DNA from: an uncultured Oscillospiraceae bacterium
Lineage (GTDB): Bacteria > Bacillota > Clostridia > Oscillospirales > Ruminococcaceae
Reading direction: 5' to 3'
DNA: 40,758 nucleotides
NCBI GenBank assembly: GCA_934527255.1
Contig: CAKTAM010000003.1
Location: forward strand, 1 to 40,758
Part shown: positions 16,022-25,300 of the stretch, piece after piece
Layout of the letters: the number at the start of each line of letters is the position of its first letter
Position numbering within the stretch: position 1 is the first letter of the stretch
Notes under the pieces: generated by a model
Database searches by the model: none
What the model was told of the DNA's origin: nothing
What the model saw: only the letters and a program-made list of their open reading frames with translations
Program-made: the position numbers and the translations under genes

Positions 16022-16447
16022 TCAGGCGTTCAGCGCAGCGCCCAAAGCGCGGCAGGCGGCCTCGGCGTCGGCATCGGGGGCATCCATGCAGATCACGCTG
16101 TCGCACACCAGCTGTGCGCCATCCGCCCGGCAGGTATCCTCCCAGTTGCGCATCCATTCGCCGTCGCCCCAGCCGTACGAGCCAAACAGCGCCAGCTTTT
16201 TCCCGGCCAGCGCGGCCTCGCAGCTCTGGAACATCGGCTCAAACTCGCTTTCCTCCAGCACCTCGGCGCCCATGGCGGGGCAGCCAAAGGCAACGGCGTC
16301 ATACTCCGCCAGCTGGGCGGGGCCAAACGCATCGGGCGTCAGCAGGGCGGCCTCGCCGCCCGCATCCTTGATGCCTTGGGCAACCTGTACGGCCATGGCC
16401 TCGGTGTTGCCGGTGCCGCTCCAATAAACAACTGCAATCTTACTCAT
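16022..16447 (-). CDS. Flavodoxin
   Basis: A 141-residue short-chain flavodoxin: an FMN-binding electron carrier that can replace ferredoxin when iron is scarce. The phosphate loop is SGTGNTEAMA (residues 10-19) with a Trp just before it (YWSGTGNT), and the isoalloxazine loops are GCPAMGAEVLE (about 55-65) and FGSYGWGDGEWM (about 88-99). The start at 16447 has AAAGGAA upstream. It is the last gene of a three-gene operon whose promoter carries a palindromic operator shared with the ZIP transporter gene. That fits iron-responsive induction. Confidence 0.93.
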   Translation of the reverse strand: MSKIAVVYWSGTGNTEAMAVQVAQGIKDAGGEAALLTPDAFGPAQLAEYDAVAFGCPAMGAEVLEESEFEPMFQSCEAALAGKKLALFGSYGWGDGEWMRNWEDTCRADGAQLVCDSVICMDAPDADAEAACRALGAALNA

Positions 16448-16474
16448 AGCTTATGTTCCTTTCTTTTGGTGGTT

Positions 16475-17068
16475 TTATGTTTTGCAAAGGGGTTTCGCAA
16501 GGGTTGGCTCCTGCACCGTCAGCTGCTCCATGCGCGCGCCGTCCGCCCAAAGGCGGCAGTACAGCGCCGTGCAGCGGCGATAGCAGGCAAACAGCCGCTG
16601 GGCGCTTTCGGCATCGCCGTAAACCTTCCAGCAGCCGGTGCATTTGCATTTCTGTGCGCCGTTTTCCATAAAGCCGCGCACATCCTCGGGCGGGTAGCCC
16701 AAAAACAGACCGATCTCATGGGGAAACTGCTCCGGCCCGCGGGGCGCGGCGCGCAGCTTTCGCACCAGATGGGCAAGGCAGCGCCGGGCATCCTGCCAGG
16801 GGTAGCCCTGCCCGCGCAGCAGGCAGGCGGCATCGTCTGCGGCAAGGTCGCGCTGCAGGCGCGCCGGACGGTAGACATAGATCAGCGCCTTACCGTCGCG
16901 GCAGCGCAGCGGCAAGGCCTGCAGGCCGCGGGGGTTCAGCGTGGTGTTGACGCGGCGCAGCTCCTGCAGCAGGCAGGCCATATCCTCGCACGGGCAGGTG
17001 AACAGCCCGGCGGTTTTCAGCCCGGCCAGCGTGGGCGAGCAAAAGCGGACGATCTGCTCCTCGGTCAT
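16475..17068 (-). CDS. DUF3793 family protein
   Basis: A 197-residue soluble protein. I recognise the family from CSPTLAGLKTAGLF near the N-terminus, CRDGKALIYVYRPARL (about 55-70) and the highly conserved FPHEIGLFLGYPPEDV (about 115-130). A Cys-containing stretch KCKCTGCWKVYGD follows. No biochemical role is known to me. The gene is often found beside flavodoxin and iron-uptake genes in Clostridia, and it is so here: 14 bases after the DUF2325 stop and 27 bases before flavodoxin. The start at 17068 has AAAGGAG. A part in iron or redox homeostasis is an inference from context. Confidence 0.88.
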   Translation of the reverse strand: MTEEQIVRFCSPTLAGLKTAGLFTCPCEDMACLLQELRRVNTTLNPRGLQALPLRCRDGKALIYVYRPARLQRDLAADDAACLLRGQGYPWQDARRCLAHLVRKLRAAPRGPEQFPHEIGLFLGYPPEDVRGFMENGAQKCKCTGCWKVYGDAESAQRLFACYRRCTALYCRLWADGARMEQLTVQEPTLAKPLCKT

Positions 17069-17082
17069 GCGGGGCGCTCCTT

Positions 17083-17364
17083 TCAGCTGGCGTGCTCCTC
17101 CAGAATGGAGCGCAGCGCCGACATGGAACTGGAATGCGAACGGGCGATAACGGCGTTGCTGTCCTTGATCTCGCTCAGCGCGCAGCGCAGCATTTTATGC
17201 GACATGGTGTTGGTGAACAAAACCAGCAGATCGGGCGAGCCGATGCGGCTTTTCAGGCCGTCCTTCATTTGAGTGAAAACCTTGGCCTGACAGCGATACT
17301 CGCGGCAAAGGTCTTTGTATTGGCGGACCATGCAGTCATTTCCGCCGACGATAACAACGCTCAT
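17083..17364 (-). CDS. DUF2325 family protein
   Basis: A 93-residue protein with the family start MSVVIVGGND and the following YKDLCREYRCQAKVFTQMK. The VLFTNTMSHKMLRCALSEIK block lies at about residues 48-67 and is also typical. The fold is thought to be a small Rossmann-like domain; the function is unknown. It is the promoter-proximal gene of the iron-type operon. The start at 17364 is chosen because CAGGAG lies 9 bases upstream. The frame stays open to 17430 but has no ribosome binding site there. Confidence 0.85.
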   Translation of the reverse strand: MSVVIVGGNDCMVRQYKDLCREYRCQAKVFTQMKDGLKSRIGSPDLLVLFTNTMSHKMLRCALSEIKDSNAVIARSHSSSMSALRSILEEHAS

Positions 17365-17421
17365 AGCAGTTTCTCCTGTTTGTGAAAAAATATGCATTGT
17401 CATGCAGAAGCACCGGGAAAA

Positions 17422-17459
17422 TGCATTCATAGGTTAGCGTATGCTAACCTATGAATGCA
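17422..17459. promoter_or_regulatory. Long operator palindrome in the DUF2325 leader
   Basis: A perfect 17-bp inverted repeat around GTAT; the core 17432-17449 is GGTTAGC-GTAT-GCTAACC. It lies 58 bases before the DUF2325 start, well downstream of the promoter, so it may be a second binding site or a hairpin in the transcript. Confidence 0.7.
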
Positions 17460-17606
17460 GCATCCTGTCTTCTGCCGCAAATATCCCGCCGCGCCGCGGC
17501 ACATGGGCAGTTGCCCGCCCAAAACAGGCGCGGGGCTGCGGCCTGCCGTCGGGAAAAACGTGAGGGACGGCAGCGCTGCGGACGGGAAAAAGGAAAACGA
17601 TTTTAC

Positions 17607-17624
17607 GGTTAGCACATGCTAACC
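17607..17624. promoter_or_regulatory. Operator palindrome at the DUF2325 operon promoter
   Basis: GGTTAGC-ACAT-GCTAACC. It starts 11 bases past the -10 box, the same geometry as at the ZIP promoter. Confidence 0.72.
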
Positions 17625-17634
17625 TTGTGCTTTT

Positions 17635-17662
17635 ATTATACACGCTTTTGGTGGGTTGTCAA
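17635..17662 (-). promoter_or_regulatory. Consensus sigma-A promoter of the DUF2325-DUF3793-flavodoxin operon
   Basis: On the minus strand TTGACA (17662-17657), 16 bases, TATAAT (17640-17635). Both boxes are perfect; a strong promoter that would need repression. Confidence 0.85.
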
Positions 17663-18027
17663 GCATTTTTTTGCGAAAAATTCGTCCGTACAAAATGTGC
17701 GCCTCGAAAAGGCGTACATTGCAAAAAATACTTTGCAAAAGGGCATTGCCGGGCGCAGAAAAATAAGGGCAGGGGACGAAAGGAAAACGGCCAAAAGGAA
17801 AGCGGCAAAAAACGGGGATGGAGCAGCGACGCAAGCGCGGTGCCCAAAATAACGAAAGAAGAACGGGAAAGGAACGGAAACAAAAAAACAAACAGCAAAA
17901 GGAGAACGGGCAAAGGATGGCAGCAAAGAAAATGCCGCCGAAGCCCCGGCGGGCCGTTTGTCACATGGGCCGCAGCGGCCTGTGCGCTTTTGACAAAGGC
18001 GTGCGGCGTTTTTTCGGCGCGGCGGCT

Positions 18028-18058
18028 TTGCACGCTGGGGGGGCGGATATGGTATAAT
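18028..18058 (+). promoter_or_regulatory. Orphan promoter with extended -10
   Basis: TATAAT (18053-18058) preceded by TGG; a weak -35 TTGCAC lies 19 bases upstream. No convincing gene follows before the hairpin at 18385. Confidence 0.5.
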
Positions 18059-18384
18059 ACCCCCCAAAAAGGGCCGCCTGTCGGGCCCGCCGGGGCCGGA
18101 TGGCTTGGGTGCATCGGGTGCAGGGGCAGGTCAAATGTCCCGGTCGCTCGGCGGCCTTGGCCTGCCGGGCGGGTTGTTCTGCCGGGCGGCCGGGCTTGTC
18201 GGACGGTTCGACCCTTGGGCGGGCCTATGCGGCTCCGGCGATCCCGGGCGCGGGCCCGAAAAACGCTTGCTCTTAAAAAGCATTTTCAGCAAAACCGTTT
18301 TCAATAATGCGGCTTTGCGGTGTGTCTGCCCGGCAAAAGGCGGTTTCCCTTGCCCTCCTTTGCCAAGTGAAAACAAAGAGACCA

Positions 18385-18441
18385 AAAACCGGGGCCGCCC
18401 TTTCTGTCTGCGGACAGATGGAGCGGCCCCGGTTCTTTTTG
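18385..18441. terminator. Large bidirectional terminator hairpin
   Basis: AACCGGGGCCGC (18387-18398) pairs with GCGGCCCCGGTT (18423-18434); an inner hairpin CTGTC-TGCG-GACAG caps it. A T run follows on the plus strand, and AAAAA on the left gives a T run on the minus strand, where it can end the MBL-hydrolase transcript. Confidence 0.8.
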
Positions 18442-18598
18442 CTATTTTGCCAAGCGAAACCGTTTGCCGGATAAGTGCTCTCGGAAGCCTGCGGGCAGCG
18501 CCGCAACGGAAAAGCGCGCTCCCCCGGCAAAGCAGGGGAAAGCTCACGCAGGCAAAAGCGCTGCGGCGCCGCCGGGCCTCACCGGCCGCGCAGCCTTT

Positions 18599-19411
18599 TT
18601 ATACCGTGATGCGCAGCCCGTCATAGGCGACCAGCAGGCCGTCCCTGGCGGCCAGCGCCGCCGTTTCGGCGTGGCTTTTGTGCAGCGACGGCGCCAGATG
18701 CACCAGATACAGCTGCGCGTCGGGTGCAAAGGCGTTCTGCTGGCGCAGCACGGTCAGCATCAGGCGGATCATCGGAAGCGTGTTGTGCTCAAAAATGCGG
18801 TACTCGTTTTCATAGTCGCCGCAGGTGGCATCGAACAAATAGCAGTTCAACTGCCTGCCGTACAGATATTTGCCGGTCGCGGTGGGCAGCCAGGCGCCGT
18901 CGGTGCCGTAAAACAGGGTGCGGCCCGCCTTTTCCACCAGAAAATGCAGGGTCTCCTCGCCGGGCTGCTCCGTCTCGTGGTTCGAGCGCAGTGGCGTTAC
19001 TGTAAAGCCGTCAAAGGTGACGGGCTGCGGCATTGGCAGCACCTGCAGCCGCATGGGGTGCAGCTGCTCTGCGCCGGGCAGCCCCTGCGAGCGCTCCGCC
19101 AGCAGGCGCAGGGTATCTGCGCTGCCGTATACCGTGATGGGGTGCCCGGCCTGCGCGGCAAGGGTACACAGATGGTCAGCCCGGAAATGGTCATTGTGCG
19201 AGTGCGACACCAGCACCTGCCGGATATCCTGCGGGGCAATACCAGCAATGGCAAGCTCCTCCAGGATCCAGTCGCCGCAGTCGATCAGGGTGTGACCGTC
19301 CAGCAGCACCGCGTTGGAGCGGCGGATATCGCGGTCAAACCGGCCTTTCAGGTCGGTTTTCAAACGTGGGCTGTAATCGGCCGCACCGGTGCCCAAAAAC
19401 AAAACTTCCAT
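18599..19411 (-). CDS. MBL-fold metallo-hydrolase (PhnP-like)
   Basis: A 270-residue metallo-beta-lactamase-fold hydrolase. The metal motif HSHNDH (His70, His72, Asp74, His75) is intact. Other ligands are visible: His in LRSNHETEQ, Asp in FYGTDGAW, and His in VHLAPSLHKSH. The order and the SNAVLLDGHTLIDCG start resemble the PhnP/cyclic phosphodiesterase and RNase-Z-like branch. The substrate is probably a phosphodiester but is not determined. ATG at 19411 has AAAGGAG. It lies 53 bases after the GH38 gene on the same strand, so the two are probably co-transcribed. This suggests a sugar-phosphate substrate, but that is only context. Confidence 0.85.
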   Translation of the reverse strand: MEVLFLGTGAADYSPRLKTDLKGRFDRDIRRSNAVLLDGHTLIDCGDWILEELAIAGIAPQDIRQVLVSHSHNDHFRADHLCTLAAQAGHPITVYGSADTLRLLAERSQGLPGAEQLHPMRLQVLPMPQPVTFDGFTVTPLRSNHETEQPGEETLHFLVEKAGRTLFYGTDGAWLPTATGKYLYGRQLNCYLFDATCGDYENEYRIFEHNTLPMIRLMLTVLRQQNAFAPDAQLYLVHLAPSLHKSHAETAALAARDGLLVAYDGLRITV

Positions 19412-19464
19412 AAAAACTCCTTTTTCATTCGCATGGAATGGCCTTCGCGCGCGGCGAGGCCCGA

Positions 19465-21978
19465 TCAGCCGTTTTGTTCGTCCAGCGACTGCTCCAGCAG
19501 GTCGCAGCGGCAGGCTTCGCCCTCCAGCAGGCGCAGGGTGACGATCTCAAACGGGCCAAAGGCGACCGACAGCGGTGCAGCCAGCGGCGCGCCCTGCAGC
19601 ACGGCGGTGCGGGGTGCGGCCGTCGGGTTGAACAGACGGACGATCAGGCCGCGGCCGTCGGCGGCGCGCTTGACGGCGGGCAGCTGAACAGCATCGTCAC
19701 CCGTCAGCTGCAGCAGAGCGTCCAGCGGCCGGGCGTTTGCTTCACCGGCGGGGAAGAAAGACAGCGCCATGGGGCGTTCGCCAAAGGCATCGGCACGGCG
19801 CGCCGTGCCGGGCAGCACCTGCGCGGCATCCCCGGCCAGCAGGCAGAAGCGGTACAGGCGTTCGCCCTGCTCGATATGGGGCGAGTAGCGATCCTGCGGG
19901 ATGATCCTGCGTTCGCCGATGGGGTGGGCCGTGTAGGCGGGAGAGCGCAGCAGCGACAGCCACAGCACGCCGTCTCTGCCGGAAAGACCGTAGGTGCCGT
20001 CGTTGAGCATCGTCAGCGCATGGGCGCCGTCGGTCAGCACGGCGTAGCGTTGGGCAACGTTTTCGCGGCCGGTCATGGGCAGCGGCTCTTCGCCATAGGC
20101 GACCTGACCGCGCAGCTGAGGATGCTGCAGGGCCGAGGGCAGGCGCAGCTTGAGCATTTTATGCGTCTCCGCCCACTGTACCCGCACCGAGACCTCCACG
20201 GCCGCGCAGGTGTGGGAAAGCGTGTACCGCATCACGGCACGGGAAGCGCCCCAGCACAGCAGCGCCTCCACCACCGTACGCACAGGGCCATCCTCCACAA
20301 GGTGCACCGGGTCCAGCGGGGCGCACACGCCGCAGAAGGCGGCGGCCGCCTCGGGGGTCATCAGGGCAAACGTGCCGATGCGCTCCTCAAAGCTTTCGAC
20401 GGTCATGCCCCACGGATCCTCGTTGTCGGCCAGCACATCCAGGCTGCAGCCGCCGGGCTGCAGGTACTCCGTGCCGCCGACGGCATACCGGCGCAGCGTG
20501 CCGTCGGCACGGTCGATCTCCACCGTCATGTGCGGGGTGTCAAAGCGGTATACCTCCTCTGTCAGCCGGGGCAGCACCGGCTTTTGGGCAATGCGGGTAT
20601 AGGTGCAGTCAAAGCGGTTCATCTGCATGGGGGCCAGCACGGCGTGGAACACCACGCGCTTGCGCCAGTCCAGCGGCAGGTTGCTGTCCTCCTTTTCACA
20701 CTGGGTGGGCAGTGCGCGGCCGTCCTGCCAGACCTGCGGCCAGTGAAAATCGTTGTCCCAGTTCTGATCCCACAGCATCATCTCGCAGGTAAAATCGCCC
20801 TCCACCGGCCAGGGATGCGGGTTGTAGACCAGAATGGGGATCTCGCCCTCGGCGGCGGCGCGCTGCCCGCGGGAGAGCGCGAAAAAGGCGCGGGTGCGGA
20901 TGCGGGAGAGCTGCTCCAGCGCGTGATCCAGCTTGCGCAGCACCATCTCCTCCACCGGCTGAATGGAGGAGCCGGGCAGCGAATCGTGAAATTGCACGGT
21001 CAGCAGGTCATAAACGGCCTCGCCGAATTCCTGCGCAGGCCATGCCATACCGGCGCGCTCGGCGTCGGCGGCCATCTTTTCGGTGGAGAACAGCTCGTTT
21101 TCCAGCTGGCGGTATTTCTGTTTGATGCGGATCTGGCTGGTGTAGCAGCCGGGGGCCCACAGGTTCAGGTCACCCTCGCGGCGGGGCAGCTGGCGGCCGC
21201 TGGCCTCCAGCTCGCGCTGCTCCTGCTTCGCACGGGCAAAAAAGTCCTCCGGGGTGGCGTGCAGCAGCACAACATCCCGGGCGGCCAGCTCCTCTTTCAG
21301 GGCGGCAATGTCGGCAAGATCGCGGCGCGAGGCCCCGCCGCCGTGGTCGCCGACCCCCCACAGGCAGGCATCATAGGCCGACTGGGGCCGCCGCTGCACA
21401 TACCCGCGGATCTTTTCTGCTGCCTTGCCCAGCTGCGAGCCATAATCCGGCAGGCGCTGCGCCAGCAGGGTAGAGCCGTCGCACCCCACCCAGACAAAGG
21501 GGCCGTCCGGTAGGTGCAGGCGTTCCTCATTGGGGCGGCAGAACAGATAGCTGTCAAAGCCGCTTTTCTTCAAAATCTGCACCAGACCGCGGCTGTGGCC
21601 GAACGGGTCAAAGTTGATGGCTGTTGTGGGGGCTGCGCCAAATTTTTCGCGAAAATACAGGCGTCCCTCCAAAATCTGGCGCACAAAGGCCTCGCCGCTG
21701 GGCATGTTGCAGTCCGGCTGCAGAAACCAGCCGCCCATGATGTGCCAGCGTCCCTCCCGCACCAGGCGGCGGATGCGCTCAAACAGGGCGGGCTCGTATT
21801 CCTCTACCCAGCGATACAGCAGCGCTTCGTTGTGGTTGAATACATAGCCGTCAAATTCCTCGCAGAAATCCGCCGCACAGCGGAAGGTGGAAAGCGCGGC
21901 GGCGGCGCCCTCCTCCCATTCCCATTGCCACACCGGGTCAAGATGCGCGTTGCTCAGCAGGTACAGCGTCTTTTTCAT
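19465..21978 (-). CDS. GH38 family alpha-mannosidase (short form)
   Basis: An 837-residue cytoplasmic glycoside hydrolase with no signal peptide. The zinc site starts at AHLDPVW (His12, Asp14). The catalytic nucleophile is Asp124 in NFDPFGHS. A GH38 central helical domain (LLTVQFHDSLPGSSIQPVEEMV, about 510-530 by position in the chain) and C-terminal beta domains follow, ending in FGPFEIVTLRLLEGEA. The family removes alpha-mannose from glycans; mannosylglycerate hydrolases belong to it too. The start at 21978 has AAAGGAGAG; the longer frame to 22164 has no such site. It is divergent from a second GH38 gene 400 bases away and precedes the MBL hydrolase. Confidence 0.88.
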   Translation of the reverse strand: MKKTLYLLSNAHLDPVWQWEWEEGAAAALSTFRCAADFCEEFDGYVFNHNEALLYRWVEEYEPALFERIRRLVREGRWHIMGGWFLQPDCNMPSGEAFVRQILEGRLYFREKFGAAPTTAINFDPFGHSRGLVQILKKSGFDSYLFCRPNEERLHLPDGPFVWVGCDGSTLLAQRLPDYGSQLGKAAEKIRGYVQRRPQSAYDACLWGVGDHGGGASRRDLADIAALKEELAARDVVLLHATPEDFFARAKQEQRELEASGRQLPRREGDLNLWAPGCYTSQIRIKQKYRQLENELFSTEKMAADAERAGMAWPAQEFGEAVYDLLTVQFHDSLPGSSIQPVEEMVLRKLDHALEQLSRIRTRAFFALSRGQRAAAEGEIPILVYNPHPWPVEGDFTCEMMLWDQNWDNDFHWPQVWQDGRALPTQCEKEDSNLPLDWRKRVVFHAVLAPMQMNRFDCTYTRIAQKPVLPRLTEEVYRFDTPHMTVEIDRADGTLRRYAVGGTEYLQPGGCSLDVLADNEDPWGMTVESFEERIGTFALMTPEAAAAFCGVCAPLDPVHLVEDGPVRTVVEALLCWGASRAVMRYTLSHTCAAVEVSVRVQWAETHKMLKLRLPSALQHPQLRGQVAYGEEPLPMTGRENVAQRYAVLTDGAHALTMLNDGTYGLSGRDGVLWLSLLRSPAYTAHPIGERRIIPQDRYSPHIEQGERLYRFCLLAGDAAQVLPGTARRADAFGERPMALSFFPAGEANARPLDALLQLTGDDAVQLPAVKRAADGRGLIVRLFNPTAAPRTAVLQGAPLAAPLSVAFGPFEIVTLRLLEGEACRCDLLEQSLDEQNG

Positions 21979-22047
21979 GGCAGGCTCTCCTTTTTCCTTT
22001 TTTGACAAAGCGGTTCTCCGCAGCCTGCGGAAACCGGCGTCGGCTTC

Positions 22048-22076
22048 ATGATACCATTTTCCGCACCGCTTGAAAA
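22048..22076 (-). promoter_or_regulatory. Promoter of the short GH38 gene
   Basis: On the minus strand TTTTCA (22076-22071), 17 bases ending in TGG, TATCAT (22053-22048). Confidence 0.55.
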
Positions 22077-22304
22077 GCCCCCGTCGGCGCGGCGGCGGAT
22101 ATTTTTTGCGGCGGGTGCGGGCGGCGCTTGGTTCTTCTTCAAAATGTGCGCTGTAAGCGGACAAATTGTTTAAAGCCGAAAGCCCGCCGCGCTGCGGAAA
22201 ACCGGGATGCGCGCACTATACAAAATAACTGATTTTTCGGTATTAGCTTTGGCATTTTGACGAACGAAGATTTTGAAAAAGGGGTATCTTTTTCTGTTTG
22301 AATC

Positions 22305-22313
22305 TGATAAAAT
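22305..22313 (+). promoter_or_regulatory. Extended -10 promoter of the long GH38 gene
   Basis: TGA (22305-22307) followed by TAAAAT (22308-22313), 66 bases before the start codon. No clear -35 box. Confidence 0.4.
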
Positions 22314-22378
22314 ACAGACGACTTTCACAAGAGACCGAACCGGCGGCCGCCAATTCGGTCAGGAAAAGGAGGAACCCA

Positions 22379-25300
22379 ATGAGCTTTGTGATGGATAAGC
22401 TTCGTATTCTATGCGAAAAGCTGGAGGAGCAGCGCGCACAGCCCCTGTCAGGCATGAGCGGCGTGGAGTATGTAAGCTGCGGATACAAAAAGAGCAATAC
22501 CCCTCCGGCGGACGGTTGGCAGCCGTTTGCGCCCGGCATGCGCGTCGGCGGGGCTGACAGGCATTACTGGTTCCGTTTTGATCTGAATACCACGGCCGCA
22601 CCGGCGCACACCCGCGCGTTTCTGCGCATGACGACCGGGCACGAGGGCGAATGGGATGCCCGCAACCCGCAGGGCCTGCTGTACCTTGACGGCAAAATGA
22701 CGCAGGGCATGGATACCAACCACACCGAGGCGCTGCTGCCGTCGGCCGCCCGCTGCCACGCCGACCTGTACTATTATACCGGCATGGAGTCGTATGACTG
22801 TGCGGTCAGCTTCCGGCTGGAGGCGGTGGATGAGCGCGTCGATGCGGCCTACTATGATTTTCTGGCGCCGTACCGCGCGCTGTGTCAGCTGGATGCCAAC
22901 AGCACCGAGTATGCCGCCATCTGCCGCGTGGCCGAGCGCGCCGCCGACCTGGTGGATATGCGCCAGCCTAAAAGTGAAGCATATTTTGCCAGCCTGCAGC
23001 AGGCGCGGGCGCTGCTGTCCGACGAGCTGTACAACGGAATCTGCGGCGCCAAGGATACGCCGGTCGTCAACTGTATCGGCCATACGCATATTGATGTGGC
23101 GTGGCTGTGGACGTACGCCCAGACGCGCGAAAAATCGCAGCGCAGCTTTGCCACCGTGCTCAAGCTGATGGAGGAATACCCCGAATATCTGTTTATGTCC
23201 AGCCAGCCGCAGCTGTACAAGTATGTCGAGCAGGAGGCTCCCGAGTTGTTCGAGCGCATCCGTGAGCGCATCCGCGAGGGCCGCTGGGAGGCCGAGGGCG
23301 CCATGTGGCTGGAGGCCGACTGCAACCTGATCTCCGGCGAGAGCATGGTACGCCAGATTCTGTATGGCAAACGCTATATGCAGCAGAAGCTGGGGGTGGA
23401 CAGCCGCGTGCTGTGGCTGCCGGATGTGTTCGGTTACAGCGCGGCGCTGCCGCAGATCTTGAAAAAAAGCGGGGTGGACAGCTTCGTCACCAGCAAGATC
23501 AGCTGGAACGAGACCAATTGCCTGCCCTATGATACCTTCTGGTGGGAGGGCATCGACGGCACCGAGATCTTCACCAGCTTCCTGACGGCGCAGGATTACC
23601 CTGCAGGCGGAAAGCCGACGACGGGCACCACCTATGTGGCCAATACCGAGCCCTCCATGATCCTGGGCACCTGGAACCGCTATCAGCAAAAGGAGTATAA
23701 CGACGAGACCATCGTCACCTTCGGTTTCGGCGACGGCGGCGGCGGCCCTACCCGCCATATGCTGGAGATGCAGCGCCGTATGACAAAGGGCCTGCCCGGC
23801 TATCCCCGCACGCAGATGAGCTTTGCGGGCGGCTGGCTGGAGCGCAGCCGTAAAAACTTTGAAGAGAACAGCAAAAAGCTGCGCCGCACGACCCGCTGGG
23901 TGGGCGAGCTGTATCTGGAATATCACCGCGGCACCTATACCAGCCAGGCCCGCAACAAGCGCGCCAACCGCAAGGGAGAGTTTGCCCTGCAGCGCACCGA
24001 GGCGCTGGCGCTGGCCGACTGCCTGCTCAACGGGGCGGCATGGCCGGGCGAGGCGCTGCACGACTGCTGGGAGCTGATGCTGCGCAACCAGTTCCATGAT
24101 GTCATTCCCGGCTCCTCCATCCATGAGGTGTACGAGGACAGCACCGCCGAGTATGCGCAGGTGTTTGCCGCCGCCGGAGAGCTGGAGAGCCGTGCGCTGG
24201 CCCATCTGGCCGCACACATCGACGCGCCGCAGGGCGGCGTGCTGGTGGTCAACGCCACCGGTGCGGCCCACGGCGGGGCCGTGCGTCTGCCGGACGGCAG
24301 CATGACTGAGGTCGGCACCATCCCGGCGTGGGGCTGGAAAGTGGTGCAGCCGCAGGCGGCTGCCGCCGTCAGCGTGCAGGGCCGCACGGTGGAGAACCGC
24401 TTCTACCGCCTGACGCTGGATGAGGCCGGACGCATTGCACAGCTGTGGGATAAGCGCGCCGCCCGCGAGGTGTTCCGCCCCGGCGAGTGCGGCAACGAGC
24501 TGCAGATCTTTGAGGATTTCCCTCGGGCGTATGACGCATGGGAGATCAGCGACTATCACCGCCAGAAGATGTGGGTGCTGGATACCCCCGCGCAGCTGAC
24601 GCCGGTCACCGACGGCAGCCGGGCAGGCATCCGGGTGCAGCGCAGCTATCTTGCCAGCAGCATCACCCAGACCGTCTGGCTGTATACGGATGGGGAACGC
24701 ATCGACTTTGAGACCGAGCTGGACTGGCACGACGAGCACCAGCTGCTGAAGGCGGCTTTCCCACTGGATGTACACGCCAGCCGCGCCACCTATGAAATTC
24801 AATTCGGCAGCGTCGAGCGGCCCACCCATTCCAACACCAGCTGGGATGCCGCCAAATTTGAGGTCTGCGGCCACAAATGGGCCGATTTGTCCGAGAATGG
24901 CTACGGCGTCAGCCTGCTGAACGACTGCAAGTACGGCCACAGCGCCGAGGGCAGCACCCTGCGTCTGACCCTGATCAAGTGCGCGACCTACCCCGACCCC
25001 GAAGCGGATAAGGGTCGCCACACTTTCACCTACTCGCTGCTGCCGCACACGGGCGACTGGCGCACCGGCCATACGGTGCAGCAGGCGTACGCGCTCAACC
25101 AGCCGCTGCAGGCCGTGGCGCTGCCCGCGCAAAGCGGCAGTCTACCCGCCAAATGGTCACTGGTGCACACCGATGCCGAAAACCTGATGATCGACACGGT
25201 AAAGCGTGCGGAGGATTCGGCGGATGTGCTGATTCGCCTGTACGATGCCTACGACCGGCGCACCCCGGCGGCCCATGTGACCTGCGGCTTTGCCGTGCGC

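Larger units (their letters stand above)
17365..18598. other. 1.2-kb gene-poor region
   Basis: It holds two operator palindromes and the promoter of the DUF2325 operon (17422-17662), a purine-rich block (about 17750-17935), an orphan plus-strand promoter (18028-18058), a GC-rich 320-base stretch without a credible gene and a large hairpin terminator (18385-18441). Several short frames exist but none has a start site and composition I trust. Confidence 0.6.
21979..22378. other. Divergent promoter region between two GH38 genes
   Basis: It holds a promoter for each mannosidase gene. No gene or clear operator was found between them. The AT-rich half (22210-22320) is the side of the larger mannosidase. 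Confidence 0.6.

Noticed and set aside
17427..17615. Short minus-strand frame (62 residues) in the DUF2325 leader
   Set aside because: It overlaps both operator palindromes, has no convincing start signal and no recognisable pattern.
17818..18057. Small Lys/Arg-rich frame in the purine-rich gap
   Set aside because: The frame ends inside the -10 box of the orphan promoter, has no well-placed ribosome binding site and looks like a result of purine bias.
18060..18385. RNase P RNA, tmRNA or SRP RNA
   Set aside because: The GAGGAAAGTCC core of RNase P, the tmRNA tag/tRNA-like ends and the SRP GGAAGG loop are all absent. A GGTTCGACC stretch near 18204 is not part of a T-arm stem.
18105..18626. 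Plus-strand frame across the orphan region
   Set aside because: It crosses the strong terminator hairpin, and its Gly/Arg/Pro/Ala bias is what GC-rich non-coding DNA gives.
19438..21513. Long plus-strand frame opposite the short GH38 gene
   Set aside because: Antisense shadow typical of GC-rich DNA; all GH38 motifs are on the minus strand.
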